From an uncultured Lachnospiraceae bacterium (lineage in GTDB: Bacteria; Bacillota; Clostridia; Lachnospirales; Lachnospiraceae), in contig CAJTVL010000018.1 in the NCBI GenBank assembly GCA_910579425.1, positions 1 to 63,931 of the forward strand: a stretch of DNA of 63,931 nt. Reading direction: 5' to 3'. The position numbers and the translations under genes were made by a program. The notes under the pieces were generated by a model. The model saw only the letters and a program-made list of their open reading frames with translations, had not been told where the DNA came from and did not search any database. Of this stretch, positions 8,299 to 16,905 are shown piece by piece. The stretch's first letter is position 1, and each line of letters begins with the position of its first letter.

Positions 8299-9476
8299 TC
8301 ATAATTGAGCGCGGCAATGTGCTTGTACTGTTTTTGATGGACGCCCAGGGCCATCCTCAGATGATTCAGGTTTCTTTCTGGCCGGGGGCAGAGGAAATGC
8401 TGGGCAGTATTTACTTAGGACGTGTGGAGGAGATCGTCCCCGGCATCCAGGCGGCCTTTGTGTCCATTGCGCCAAAGGAAAAGGTGTTTCTTCCCCTGGG
8501 AGAGTGCGCTCATCCCCTGCTTGCCAACCGGGACTATGACGGACGTCTTAAGCAGGGCGACGAGATCGTGATCCAGATCACCAGCAAAGCGGTGAAAACC
8601 AAGCTTCCCGGCGCCACTGCCAGACTCTCTCTGCCGGGAGCCTACTGCGTCTGCCGTATGGACAGCCCCAAAACCAGCTATTCGGGGAAGCTGGGGCAGG
8701 AGACCGTAAACGAAATAAAAATGGCCCTTTCCGAATCCGAAATCCCGGGCCGCAAAGATTATGGGTTTATCATCCGCACAAACGCAAGGACGCTGACGGA
8801 TAAAGAGCCTTTATTTTCCGAAATGGCAAAATTCACAGCCATTTTTAACGACATAAAGCAGAAGTACAAGACACGTACCTGCCATAGCTGTCTCTACCGT
8901 TCGGAACCGGAACTGGTCAGGGTATTAAAGGGAATCCCCATGGAGGAATATGACGATATTGTGACCGACCAGGAACAGATCTGTCAGTTGATCGCTCCCT
9001 TTCTGACCACTCCCGTCCGGTATTATCAGGATCAGACCTTATCCCTTACGGCTCTATATTCTCTCAACACCCATCTGTCCAGGGCGCTGGAAAAAAGAGT
9101 GTGGCTTCAAAGCGGAGGCTATCTGGTGATCGAGCCCACGGAGGCCATGACCGTGATCGACGTAAATTCCGGAAAGGCCAGCGGCGACAAGCGCATTTCC
9201 AAAAGAAATCTTTACCTTCAGATTAATTTGGAAGCCGCCCGGGAAATTGCCAGACAGCTCCGCCTGCGAAACTGCTGCGGCATGATCATGGTAGATTTTA
9301 TCAATATGGACAGCGAAGAAGATGAAAAAATACTGATGAAGGCGCTGGACGAATACCTGCGCAGAGACCAGGTGGAAACCCGGCTTGTGGATATGACCGG
9401 CCTTGGGATTGTGGAGATCACGCGCAAAAAAATAAACCGTCCCCTTTCGGACTTTTTCTCTTCAAATATTAAATAA
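8286..9476 (+). CDS. rng: Ribonuclease E/G family protein
   Basis: Endoribonuclease of the E/G family, expected to trim rRNA precursors and cut mRNA at single-stranded AU-rich sites. The 396-residue length covers the S1-containing catalytic core only, as in RNase G, with no scaffold tail. Visible are the S1 region (EEIVPGIQAAFVSIAPKEK, VFLPLGE), GYLVIEPTEAMTVIDVNSG with the first catalytic Asp, and MIMVDFINMDSEEDE with the second. CHSCLYRSEP is near residue 200. In related genomes rplU follows directly; here it lies 12.4 kb away. Confidence 0.92.
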   Translation: MGKIIIIERGNVLVLFLMDAQGHPQMIQVSFWPGAEEMLGSIYLGRVEEIVPGIQAAFVSIAPKEKVFLPLGECAHPLLANRDYDGRLKQGDEIVIQITSKAVKTKLPGATARLSLPGAYCVCRMDSPKTSYSGKLGQETVNEIKMALSESEIPGRKDYGFIIRTNARTLTDKEPLFSEMAKFTAIFNDIKQKYKTRTCHSCLYRSEPELVRVLKGIPMEEYDDIVTDQEQICQLIAPFLTTPVRYYQDQTLSLTALYSLNTHLSRALEKRVWLQSGGYLVIEPTEAMTVIDVNSGKASGDKRISKRNLYLQINLEAAREIARQLRLRNCCGMIMVDFINMDSEEDEKILMKALDEYLRRDQVETRLVDMTGLGIVEITRKKINRPLSDFFSSNIK

Positions 9477-9520
9477 ATTTAAGGAATTTAAGAAATTCCA
9501 TAAGAAATTATAAAAAAATA

Positions 9521-9550
9521 TTGATAAATACTTCATAATGGTGCTATAAT
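9521..9550 (+). promoter_or_regulatory. Promoter of the cstA transcript
   Basis: TTGATA at 9521-9526 and TATAAT at 9545-9550 are spaced by 18 bases in an AT-rich gap after the RNase gene. The gap holds no terminator hairpin, so read-through from the RNase gene is also possible. The element marks the left end of the 12-kb insert. Confidence 0.7.
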
Positions 9551-9603
9551 GGCTTAATGCATTTGCATAGACAATCGCCTTTATGAAAGGATTCTGTATT
9601 TTT

Positions 9604-10137
9604 ATGCAGTATACAAGAGAAACGGCAATCCGCCGGCTCTTAGAGAGCTATCGGGCATATTTCGATATAACATTGTTCAATGAGGAACCGCCTTACCTCA
9701 CAGCAATCTGTGAGTTTTTTGAACATTCCGAAAAATACGTTCTTTCCAGACAGGCGAACCTGTGGGCGGCTAACTGCGAAGAATTTGTATATTTATTCAG
9801 TGTAAAAGAGCTTACCAAAGAAATATTCGAGAAATGCCGGGACTATGCCCACGAGGACGGACTGAAAAGAGCCCACATAGGCCCCGGTCATATGTATACT
9901 TATATCACTCCCATTTTTGTCTGCGACACCTGTCAGAATGAGGCAAAAGCGGCGGTCAGGAAATGCCGCATTTACAAAAGTTTTCGACTTTCCCTGCACG
10001 GATGGATGGACTTCCACACTGCGGCTTTGGAGGTAAAAGACAATCAGATTACCACCAACCGAAGCGGAAGATGTGTGGCGAAGGTTTTGAAAAATGTTTT
10101 ATTCAACTCTAAAAAGAAAAGGAGACGATTTTTATGA
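9604..10137 (+). CDS. Protein of unknown function coupled to cstA
   Basis: The 177-residue protein is not recognised. It is soluble by composition, rich in aromatic and charged residues, with HIGPGHMYTYITPIFVCDTC near the middle and a very basic C terminus (SKKKRRRF). A CDTC pair and a later RKC suggest metal binding but this is weak. An ATG at 9583 is in frame, yet it has no ribosome site; the ATG at 9604 follows GAAAGG at 13 bases. The stop overlaps the cstA start as ATGA, so the protein is made together with the carrier and may be an accessory or regulator of it. Confidence 0.7.
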   Translation: MQYTRETAIRRLLESYRAYFDITLFNEEPPYLTAICEFFEHSEKYVLSRQANLWAANCEEFVYLFSVKELTKEIFEKCRDYAHEDGLKRAHIGPGHMYTYITPIFVCDTCQNEAKAAVRKCRIYKSFRLSLHGWMDFHTAALEVKDNQITTNRSGRCVAKVLKNVLFNSKKKRRRFL

Positions 10138-11849
10138 ACACATTAGTATTGGTTATCATTTCGATTGCCATTCTGGTATGTGGTTATATCTTCTACGGAA
10201 GATGGCTCTGCAAACAGTGGGGCGTGGGTGAAACCAAAGAGCAGACACCTGCACATACCATGTCGGACGGCGTCGACTATGTTCCGGCCAAGGCCCCTGT
10301 ACTTATGGGACATCATTTTTCTTCCATCGCCGGAGCCGGCCCCATCACAGGCCCTATTAACGCCGCTTTGTTCGGCTGGGTGCCTGTAGTGCTCTGGATT
10401 CTGGTGGGCGGTATCTTCTTCGGCGGCGTACATGACTTTGGCGCATTATTTGCATCCCTGCGCCACAAAGGACAGTCCATCGGCGAGGTAATCTCCGCAA
10501 ATATGAGCAAAAGGGCAAAGAGACTGTTCCTCATTTTCGCTTATCTGACCCTGCTTTTGGTGGTGGCTGCTTTTGCTTCCATCGTTGCCTCTACCTTTGG
10601 GGCCAAGTTTGACGAGGCAGGAGTGTTAGACAAGGCGGCAAGCGCATCCAACGCCTCCGTTGCAATGGTATCTCTGTTATTTATCCTGATTGCCATTGTA
10701 TTCGGGTTTGCAGTGTACCGCAGGAACATGTCCATGGCGATTTCCACGATTTTAGGGATTGTGGCTATCGTGATCATTATGGCCGTCGGCATGAATTTCC
10801 ATCCCCTTTACCTTTCCACAAACACCTGGATGATTATTGTGGGTATTTATATTGCCATTGCATCCGTAGCTCCCGTCTGGATTCTGCTCCAGCCCAGAGA
10901 TTATTTAAGTTCTTTCCTGCTTTATGCAATGCTTGCAATTGCGTTTATCGGTGTGATAGGCGCTCATCCCAATATTGATCCCGAACTGTTTCCCGCTTTT
11001 ACAGGCTTTGCCGTAGACAACGGCAACGGCGTGCAGTATATGTTCCCGATCCTGTTTACGACAGTGGCATGTGGCGCTATTTCCGGTTTCCATTCACTGG
11101 TTTCTTCCGGCACCACCTCCAAACAGCTTGATAAGGAATCGGATGCAAAGCCCATCGCTTACGGCGGCATGCTTCTTGAATGTGTGCTGGCGGTTCTCAC
11201 CGTATGCGCTATCGCTTATGCAAGGCAGACCGGCCACACGGCAGGGGCGACAGACATTTTTGCAGGCGGTATCGCGGCAATGGTTGCGGCAATTCCGGGA
11301 CTTGCAGGGCTTGAAAATATTCTTTACACCCTGCTTATCCTTACATACTCCGCTTTCTGCTTAACCTCCCTGGATACGGCAACACGTCTTGCCCGTTTCA
11401 TGTTCCAGGAGTTCTGGCTTGAGCCGGGACAGACGGTTGCAGATGTAAAGGAGGGTTACAAAAAGCTTCTGGTGAATCCTTATTTTGCAACGGCCATCAC
11501 GGTAGTCATCGGTATCGTACTGGGTATGACGGGCTATGCAAAGATTTGGGGGCTGTTTGGTTCGGCCAACCAGTTACTTGCCGGTCTGGGCCTTCTGGCA
11601 GTTGCCACATGGCTCGGAAATATCGGAAGGAACAACAAGATGTTCTTATTCCCTATGGCGTTTATGATGGTAGTAACCATCGCTTCCCTGATTATCACGG
11701 TGAAGAATCAGGTGGGCATCATTTCCGCCGGCGGCGCAGACTGGGGGCCTTATGCACAGACCATCCTGGCTGTATTACTGATCATTCTTGCAATCCTTCT
11801 CGTAATCGAAGGCGTCCAGACTCTGTTTGGAAAGAAAAAGACGGCATGA
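10134..11849 (+). CDS. cstA: CstA-family carbon starvation / pyruvate or peptide carrier
   Basis: The 571-residue integral membrane protein belongs to the CstA family, whose members import pyruvate or peptides under carbon limitation. The family signatures are KAPVLMGHHFSSIAGAGPI near residue 55, the GPINAALFGWVPVVLW segment, and the GGVHDFGALFASLRHKG motif near residue 100. About 14 to 16 hydrophobic spans can be counted. It is shorter than the roughly 700-residue E. coli protein and matches the shorter Gram-positive type. It overlaps the upstream unknown gene and ends 21 bases before a strong terminator. Substrate cannot be read from sequence; its place next to a peptide salvage set hints at peptides or pyruvate. 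Confidence 0.92.
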   Translation: MNTLVLVIISIAILVCGYIFYGRWLCKQWGVGETKEQTPAHTMSDGVDYVPAKAPVLMGHHFSSIAGAGPITGPINAALFGWVPVVLWILVGGIFFGGVHDFGALFASLRHKGQSIGEVISANMSKRAKRLFLIFAYLTLLLVVAAFASIVASTFGAKFDEAGVLDKAASASNASVAMVSLLFILIAIVFGFAVYRRNMSMAISTILGIVAIVIIMAVGMNFHPLYLSTNTWMIIVGIYIAIASVAPVWILLQPRDYLSSFLLYAMLAIAFIGVIGAHPNIDPELFPAFTGFAVDNGNGVQYMFPILFTTVACGAISGFHSLVSSGTTSKQLDKESDAKPIAYGGMLLECVLAVLTVCAIAYARQTGHTAGATDIFAGGIAAMVAAIPGLAGLENILYTLLILTYSAFCLTSLDTATRLARFMFQEFWLEPGQTVADVKEGYKKLLVNPYFATAITVVIGIVLGMTGYAKIWGLFGSANQLLAGLGLLAVATWLGNIGRNNKMFLFPMAFMMVVTIASLIITVKNQVGIISAGGADWGPYAQTILAVLLIILAILLVIEGVQTLFGKKKTA

Positions 11850-11870
11850 TACTGTTAAGATAAGTACAAC

Positions 11871-11904
11871 GGGGTACTGCTTTCATGGGAGCAGTGCCCC
11901 TTTT
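11871..11904 (+). terminator. Intrinsic terminator after cstA
   Basis: An 11-bp stem with one G-T wobble (GGGGTACTGCT with AGCAGTGCCCC), an 8-base loop and a TTTT tail. It separates the cstA transcript from the salvage genes, whose own promoter is not obvious in the 25 bases before the next start, so partial read-through is possible. Confidence 0.8.
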
Positions 11905-11929
11905 GATAGATGCAGAAAGGTTTCAGACT

Positions 11930-12745
11930 ATGGAGAACGAAAAAATCAGTGACAAAAGGCTGGATTACAGCATAAAAGAAAGGCTTGAAAGCCTGCCGGG
12001 ACTGGTCAGTTTCTTTTATCAGAACTTGGAGACGGGGGAGACGATTTCCCTCCGCCCCAGGCAAAGGCTCATGGCTGCCAGTGTGATTAAGCTCTATGTC
12101 ATGGCGGAGGCCTTCCGAAGGATAGAAGCAGGAGAGCTTAACCCTGACCTGCTCATAGCGGCCCAAAGGAAAGACTGCGCTCCCTCCTGCGGGGCAATCA
12201 CCTATCTTCATGAAGGACTTGAAGTGACGGTCATGGATCTGATTACCCTGATGATTATTTTCAGTGATAACACGGCAACCAACATCCTGATTGACCTGAT
12301 GGGAATGGAAAAGATAAACGAAGGAATCCGCAGCCTCGGTTTTCAGGATGTCCATCTTCGCAGAAAAATGTTTGACCTTGAAAAATCCCGTCTTGGAATC
12401 CAGAATATAATCACGGCGGAGGAAACCGGAGGTTTCTTTCAAAAGCTCTATGAGGGGACTCTGGTCAGTCAGAAGGCCAGTGAACAAATGCTGACGATTC
12501 TGAAATGTCAGCAGCTTAACGGCAAAATCCCCTTTTATCTGAAAGCCCTTGAGAAAGAACCCGAAATTGCCCATAAGACCGGCGAGGATACGGGAATCAC
12601 CCATGATGTGGGGATCGTTTTTGGCAGGGAGCCTTTCATTGTATGCTTCTGCGGAAATGAAACCGACACTCCCAGGTTTGAGAGGATCATGGCCGAAATC
12701 TCTCTGGAGCTTTTTCAAAGAGCAGAGAAAGGAGCGGCAGAATGA
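11930..12745 (+). CDS. Class A beta-lactamase-fold serine hydrolase, no signal peptide
   Basis: The 271-residue protein has the serine beta-lactamase/DD-peptidase triad motifs: SVIK (SxxK) near residue 57, SDN near residue 110 and HKTG near residue 215. No classical omega-loop Glu motif (ExxLN) is seen. There is no signal peptide, membrane anchor or lipobox, so it should be cytosolic, unlike true beta-lactamases. The ATG at 11930 follows AGAAAGG; an in-frame start at 11885 lies inside the terminator and is rejected. Its stop overlaps the epimerase start as ATGA. Position in a murein-peptide set suggests it acts on peptides with a D-amino acid end; an ordinary esterase role is possible. Confidence 0.82.
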   Translation: MENEKISDKRLDYSIKERLESLPGLVSFFYQNLETGETISLRPRQRLMAASVIKLYVMAEAFRRIEAGELNPDLLIAAQRKDCAPSCGAITYLHEGLEVTVMDLITLMIIFSDNTATNILIDLMGMEKINEGIRSLGFQDVHLRRKMFDLEKSRLGIQNIITAEETGGFFQKLYEGTLVSQKASEQMLTILKCQQLNGKIPFYLKALEKEPEIAHKTGEDTGITHDVGIVFGREPFIVCFCGNETDTPRFERIMAEISLELFQRAEKGAAE

Positions 12746-13833
12746 AAATTGTCAGCATTGAAACCGGAGAAGTGAATATTCCTCTTTGCACTCCCTTTAA
12801 GACTTCTCTGCGCACGGTGGAGAGTGTGAACGATATTGTGGTCCGTATCCTCACGGACCAGGGCGCGGTGGGGTACGGGGAAGCTCCCCCTACCGCAGTG
12901 ATTACAGGGGACACCAAAGGATCCGTGCTCTGCGCTGTCAGGGATTTTATTGCTCCTTCCCTGATCGGAATGGAAATTGAAAACCTGGACGGGATCATGA
13001 AAAAGCTAAACGGCTGTATCCTGAAAAACACCTCGGCCAAGGCGGCTGTGGACATGGCAGTCTATGATCTCTTTGCCCAAAGCTGCCAAAAGCCTCTCTA
13101 TCGACTGCTGGGCGGGAACCGTTCCCAGATAGAAACAGACCTGACCATCAGCGTCAATGAAATCCCGGAGATGGTTTCCGACAGCTTAAAGGCCGTAGCG
13201 GACGGGTTTCGGATTCTGAAAATCAAGGCGGGGAAAGAAGCCGCAAAGGATATTGACCGAATCCGGGAAATCCGCCGGGCGGTGGGAGAGAAGATCAAAC
13301 TGCGGATCGATGCCAACCAGGGCTGGACGCCAAAGGAGGCGGTGAGAATCATTACGGCTTTAGAGGATATGGGGATTGAAATGGATCTGGTGGAACAGCC
13401 GGTAAAGGCCCATGATTTTGAGGGAATGAAGTTTGTCACTGCCAGCGTAAGCACCCCAATCCTTGCCGATGAAAGCGTATTTTCCTGCCAGGATGCCATC
13501 CGGCTGATTACGGAGCGGGGCGCCGATCTGATCAATATCAAGCTTATGAAGACCGGCGGAATTTACAATGCCCTGAAAATCTGCGCCATTGCGGAAGAAT
13601 ACGGTGTGGAGTGTATGATCGGCTGTATGCTGGAGAGCAAGATTGCAGTCAGCGCCGCCGCCCATCTGGCCGCCGCAAAAGGGATTATTACCAGAGCGGA
13701 TCTGGACGGCCCATCCCTCTGCAGAGAAGACCCCTACGAGGGAGGCCCTGTCTTTGAAGGAAGCCGGATTACCATGAACGAAAGCGGGGGGCTTGGAATC
13801 ACAAAGGTTCCCGGATTTGTACCCGGATTCTGA
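12742..13833 (+). CDS. L-Ala-D/L-Glu (dipeptide) epimerase, enolase superfamily
   Basis: The enzyme converts L-Ala-D-Glu, released from murein peptides, to L-Ala-L-Glu so that it can be hydrolysed and used. The 363-residue protein has an enolase N-terminal cap and a barrel with the Lys pair in LKIKAGKEAAKDI near residue 160, the metal ligands in LRIDANQGW, DLVEQPV and ILADES, the second catalytic Lys in NIKLMKTGGIYNA near residue 268, and the substrate-side GCMLESKIAVSAAAHLA. These match the YkfB/YcjG group. It is coupled to the upstream hydrolase by ATGA and followed by the peptide transporter genes. Confidence 0.9.
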   Translation: MKIVSIETGEVNIPLCTPFKTSLRTVESVNDIVVRILTDQGAVGYGEAPPTAVITGDTKGSVLCAVRDFIAPSLIGMEIENLDGIMKKLNGCILKNTSAKAAVDMAVYDLFAQSCQKPLYRLLGGNRSQIETDLTISVNEIPEMVSDSLKAVADGFRILKIKAGKEAAKDIDRIREIRRAVGEKIKLRIDANQGWTPKEAVRIITALEDMGIEMDLVEQPVKAHDFEGMKFVTASVSTPILADESVFSCQDAIRLITERGADLINIKLMKTGGIYNALKICAIAEEYGVECMIGCMLESKIAVSAAAHLAAAKGIITRADLDGPSLCREDPYEGGPVFEGSRITMNESGGLGITKVPGFVPGF

Positions 13834-13840
13834 GCCGGGT
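13821..13840 (+). other. Small stem-loop at the end of the epimerase gene
   Basis: ACCCGG and CCGGGT form a 6-bp GC-rich stem across the epimerase stop codon. No T-run follows, so it is more likely an RNA-stabilising or weak attenuating hairpin than a terminator. Confidence 0.35.
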
Positions 13841-13906
13841 ATTATCTATCACTAAGCTGTTACTCCCGAAAGGGTTTGACAAATAAAATAAAATGGAGGA
13901 GAATGT

Positions 13907-15874
13907 ATGAAAAAGAAAAAACTTATGGCCCTGTTTTTGTGTTTATCCATGGCCCTTTCCACAGCGCTCACAGGCTGCGGCGGCTCGGATAGCAATCAGA
14001 ATACGGGAAGCCAGACAAACGGGGAAGCGCAGAGCGACACAGGAAGCCAGACAGACGCAGGCGATCAGGCAAACGCGGCCGAAAACACCGGCAGCGCCGT
14101 TTACACAAGGCTTTATTCCAGCGAATCTTCTACGCTGAACTATCTGGTAACTTCCACCATCGAGGAACAGCGGGTAGGCGCCAACTGTATTGACACACTG
14201 GTGGAGTATGACAGCGACGGCCAGTTAAAGGAAGGCCTCGCCACCGAGTGGAACTATGATGAAGGGCAGATGACCTGGACTTTTACCCTAAGGGAGGCCA
14301 AGTGGGTAGACAATACCGGCGCTGAGGTGGCCGATGTGACCGCTCAGGATTTTGTGGACGCCTTAAAGTATGAGCTGACCCCGGAATATGAAAGCGCCAA
14401 CGCCCAGAATCTCTTCGGGATCATTGCAGGCGCCCAGGAGTATTATAACGGGCAGGTGTACAACGGCGGAGCCGATGAGGACGGGGTAACCTGGCCTGCC
14501 ATTGATTTTTCGGAAGTCGGCGTAAAGGCTGTGGATGAGCACACCCTGACCTACACTCTGGCCAAAGAGGTGCCTTATTTTATCTCTTCCCTGGCCTATG
14601 TGGTTTATATGCCCGCTTACGGCCCTTTGCTGGAAGAGCTTGGCAAAGAATACGGAACGGCTGCCGATAAGATGTATTACAATGGCGCTTTTTATCTGGC
14701 GGAATTTTCCCCTCAGGAGAGACAGGTTTACAAAAAGAACCCCTCCAACTATGATGCCGCCAACGTATTCATCGATGAGATTCAGAGAATTTATAACGCG
14801 GAAGCCGATACCTTAGGACCTGAAATGGTGAAAAGAGGCGAGGTTGACTGGGCTGAAATCAGCGCGGATCTTCTGGACGACTGGCTTGGCAATGAGGACA
14901 CCAAGAATCTGGTCAGCCGGGAGCGTCCTTCCACAAGCTATTCCTATTTCTATTGCTTTAACTTTGATCCTCAGTTTGATGCCGAGTATGAGCCGGATAA
15001 CTGGAGAATCGCCGTGAACAATGAAAACTTCCGTAAGGCGCTCTTTGCAGGCCTTGACAAAACCAAGGAAGTAGCCGTGCTGGAGTCAAACGCCCCCCAG
15101 GACTATGTGCTTTCTACCATCACCCCCTTTGACTTTGCATACAATGCCGACGGGGCAGATTACACCACCGTAGGCGCCATGGCTTCCATGGGGGATACCT
15201 TTGACGAGACCAAGGCCTTAGAGTACAAAGAGGCTGCCATGGCGGAGCTCTCCGCTGCAGGCGTTACTTTCCCCGTGAAGGTGTTAATGCCCTACAATCC
15301 TTCTGTTGTAAACTGGGATAAAGAGTGCCAGGTGGTGGAACAGCAGATGGAAGCTCTCCTGGGCACAGATTTTATCGATATTATCATCGAGGCCGGTCCT
15401 ACCGACAATTTCCTCACGGAAATACGGCGCAGCGGACAGTACGCTTTCATGAAATGCGGCTGGGGCGCGGACTATGCCGATCCCGAAACCTGGACGGATC
15501 CTTTCTATCAGAGTAAGGGCGAAGCCGGCTATGATCCCGGATATAAGTACGCGTTTATCGCCAATGCCATCACCGAAGGGACGGATACTGCGCCGGTAAT
15601 TCAGGAATACTTTGACAAGGTGGAGGCCGCAAAGGCCATCACAATCGACACCAACGCCCGTTTTGAGGCTTTCGCGGAGGCAGAAGCGGTGCTCATTGAC
15701 CATGCCCTTGTGATTCCTTTCAGTATCACTGTGAGCCCTTATATCGCCACAAAATTAAATGAATTCGATGCCCAGTATGCGCCCTTTGGCGTTTCCAGAC
15801 TGCGCTTTAAGGGACAGAAGGTACTCGACCACTATGTATCCATGGAAGAGTATGAGGCAAATAAAGAGAAATAA
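13907..15874 (+). CDS. Peptide ABC transporter substrate-binding lipoprotein (OppA-like)
   Basis: An extracellular lipid-anchored receptor of the SBP_bac_5 family. The 655-residue protein has a lipoprotein signal (basic start, hydrophobic core, LTGC near residue 22-25), then a Ser/Gly/Gln/Asp-rich spacer to about residue 65, then the binding domain (LNYLVTSTIEEQRVGANC, GLATEWNYDEGQMTWTFTLR, KALFAGLDK). It should capture peptides for the permease and ATPases that follow. A GGAGGAG site precedes the ATG. The neighbouring epimerase and NlpC/P60 peptidase suggest murein peptides as substrate, in the way MppA serves in E. coli; this is inference. Confidence 0.92.
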   Translation: MKKKKLMALFLCLSMALSTALTGCGGSDSNQNTGSQTNGEAQSDTGSQTDAGDQANAAENTGSAVYTRLYSSESSTLNYLVTSTIEEQRVGANCIDTLVEYDSDGQLKEGLATEWNYDEGQMTWTFTLREAKWVDNTGAEVADVTAQDFVDALKYELTPEYESANAQNLFGIIAGAQEYYNGQVYNGGADEDGVTWPAIDFSEVGVKAVDEHTLTYTLAKEVPYFISSLAYVVYMPAYGPLLEELGKEYGTAADKMYYNGAFYLAEFSPQERQVYKKNPSNYDAANVFIDEIQRIYNAEADTLGPEMVKRGEVDWAEISADLLDDWLGNEDTKNLVSRERPSTSYSYFYCFNFDPQFDAEYEPDNWRIAVNNENFRKALFAGLDKTKEVAVLESNAPQDYVLSTITPFDFAYNADGADYTTVGAMASMGDTFDETKALEYKEAAMAELSAAGVTFPVKVLMPYNPSVVNWDKECQVVEQQMEALLGTDFIDIIIEAGPTDNFLTEIRRSGQYAFMKCGWGADYADPETWTDPFYQSKGEAGYDPGYKYAFIANAITEGTDTAPVIQEYFDKVEAAKAITIDTNARFEAFAEAEAVLIDHALVIPFSITVSPYIATKLNEFDAQYAPFGVSRLRFKGQKVLDHYVSMEEYEANKEK

Positions 15875-15890
15875 ACCATCAGAACCAAAA

Positions 15891-15915
15891 GGGGCTGTTG
15901 TTTTTCAGCAGCTCC
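15891..15915 (+). other. Stem-loop between receptor and permease genes
   Basis: GGGGCTGTTG pairs with CAGCAGCTCC with two wobble pairs around a TTTTT loop. No T-run follows. Such hairpins after binding-protein genes commonly protect the upstream mRNA and allow more receptor than permease to be made. Confidence 0.5.
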
Positions 15916-15963
15916 TCATCCTTACGTTAAATCCGCAACAAAAGAAATAAAGGAGTGAAACGC

Positions 15964-16905
15964 ATGTTAAAGTATCTGGGGAAACGAATCGCTCGTTCGC
16001 TGCTGACACTGGTGATCATTCTGACCATTGTGTTTTGTCTGCTGCGCCTGATGCCGATTGAGGGATATTTTCCTAACTTTGAGAAAATGACGCCGCAGCA
16101 GATTCAGGTCGGTCTGCAGGAGATGGGGCTGACGGACCCGCTGCCCGTACAGATCATCCGATTCTTTGGGGAGCTTCTGCACGGGAATTTGGGAACCTCC
16201 AGAATCTACCGGGCCAATGTACCGGTAAGCGAAGTGCTCTCCGACAAAGTTCCGGTATCCATTAAGCTGGGAGTTTTGTCCATGATCGTTTCACTGTGTG
16301 TGGGCCTTCCCATGGGCGCTTTGATGGCAAGGTATAAATTCCGCTTTTTTGACAAACTGGGAACCCTTTTCATTGTCTGTATCCAGGCAATCCCGGCGGC
16401 GGTTTATTACCTTTATATCCAGCTCTACGGAACCCAGCTCCTTAACGTAGGTCTTTTGTTCGACATCCACAACCCCAGATACTGGATTCTTCCTGTATTT
16501 TCCATGTCCCTGAACAATATTGCCTTTTATGGCATGTGGCTGCGGCGCTATATGGTAGACGAGAGCAACAAGGATTATGTGAAGCTGGCCAGGGCCAAAG
16601 GAGTTTCCGAGGGCGGGGTGATGTTTAAGCATATTTTCCGAAATGCTTTCGTTCCTCTGGCACAGTATGTGCCCACGGCATTTTTAAACACAGTGATCGG
16701 TTCCATCTACATAGAATCTCTCTACAGCATTCCCGGAATGGGAGGCCTTCTGGTGACAGTCATCAAAAAGCATGACAATACCATGGTGCAGGGGATCGTG
16801 CTTTTGTATGCCTGTGTGGGAGTCCTTGGACTTTTGCTGGGAGATCTTCTGATGGTTCTTTTAGATCCCAGAATCAGTCTCGGAAAGAAAGAAGGTGACA
16901 GATGA
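15964..16905 (+). CDS. Peptide ABC transporter permease (OppB-like)
   Basis: The 313-residue inner-membrane permease begins MLKYLGKRIARSLLTL, the usual OppB/DppB start, and has about six membrane spans. The ATPase-contact (EAA) loop is seen at YVKLARAKGVSEGGVMFKHI and the C-terminal span block at SIPGMGGLLV. A GTG at 15955 is in frame but overlaps the AGGAG ribosome site at 15951-15955, so the ATG at 15964 is chosen. It overlaps the next permease gene by a few bases. Confidence 0.92.
   Translation: MLKYLGKRIARSLLTLVIILTIVFCLLRLMPIEGYFPNFEKMTPQQIQVGLQEMGLTDPLPVQIIRFFGELLHGNLGTSRIYRANVPVSEVLSDKVPVSIKLGVLSMIVSLCVGLPMGALMARYKFRFFDKLGTLFIVCIQAIPAAVYYLYIQLYGTQLLNVGLLFDIHNPRYWILPVFSMSLNNIAFYGMWLRRYMVDESNKDYVKLARAKGVSEGGVMFKHIFRNAFVPLAQYVPTAFLNTVIGSIYIESLYSIPGMGGLLVTVIKKHDNTMVQGIVLLYACVGVLGLLLGDLLMVLLDPRISLGKKEGDR

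Noticed and set aside
11855..12718. Long open frame on the minus strand opposite the beta-lactamase-fold gene
   Set aside because: No domain, ribosome site or promoter. The plus-strand frame has SVIK, SDN and HKTG.
13875..13906. TTGACA just before the OppA-like gene as a promoter
   Set aside because: No -10 box lies at the right distance; the following bases are the ribosome site and start codon.
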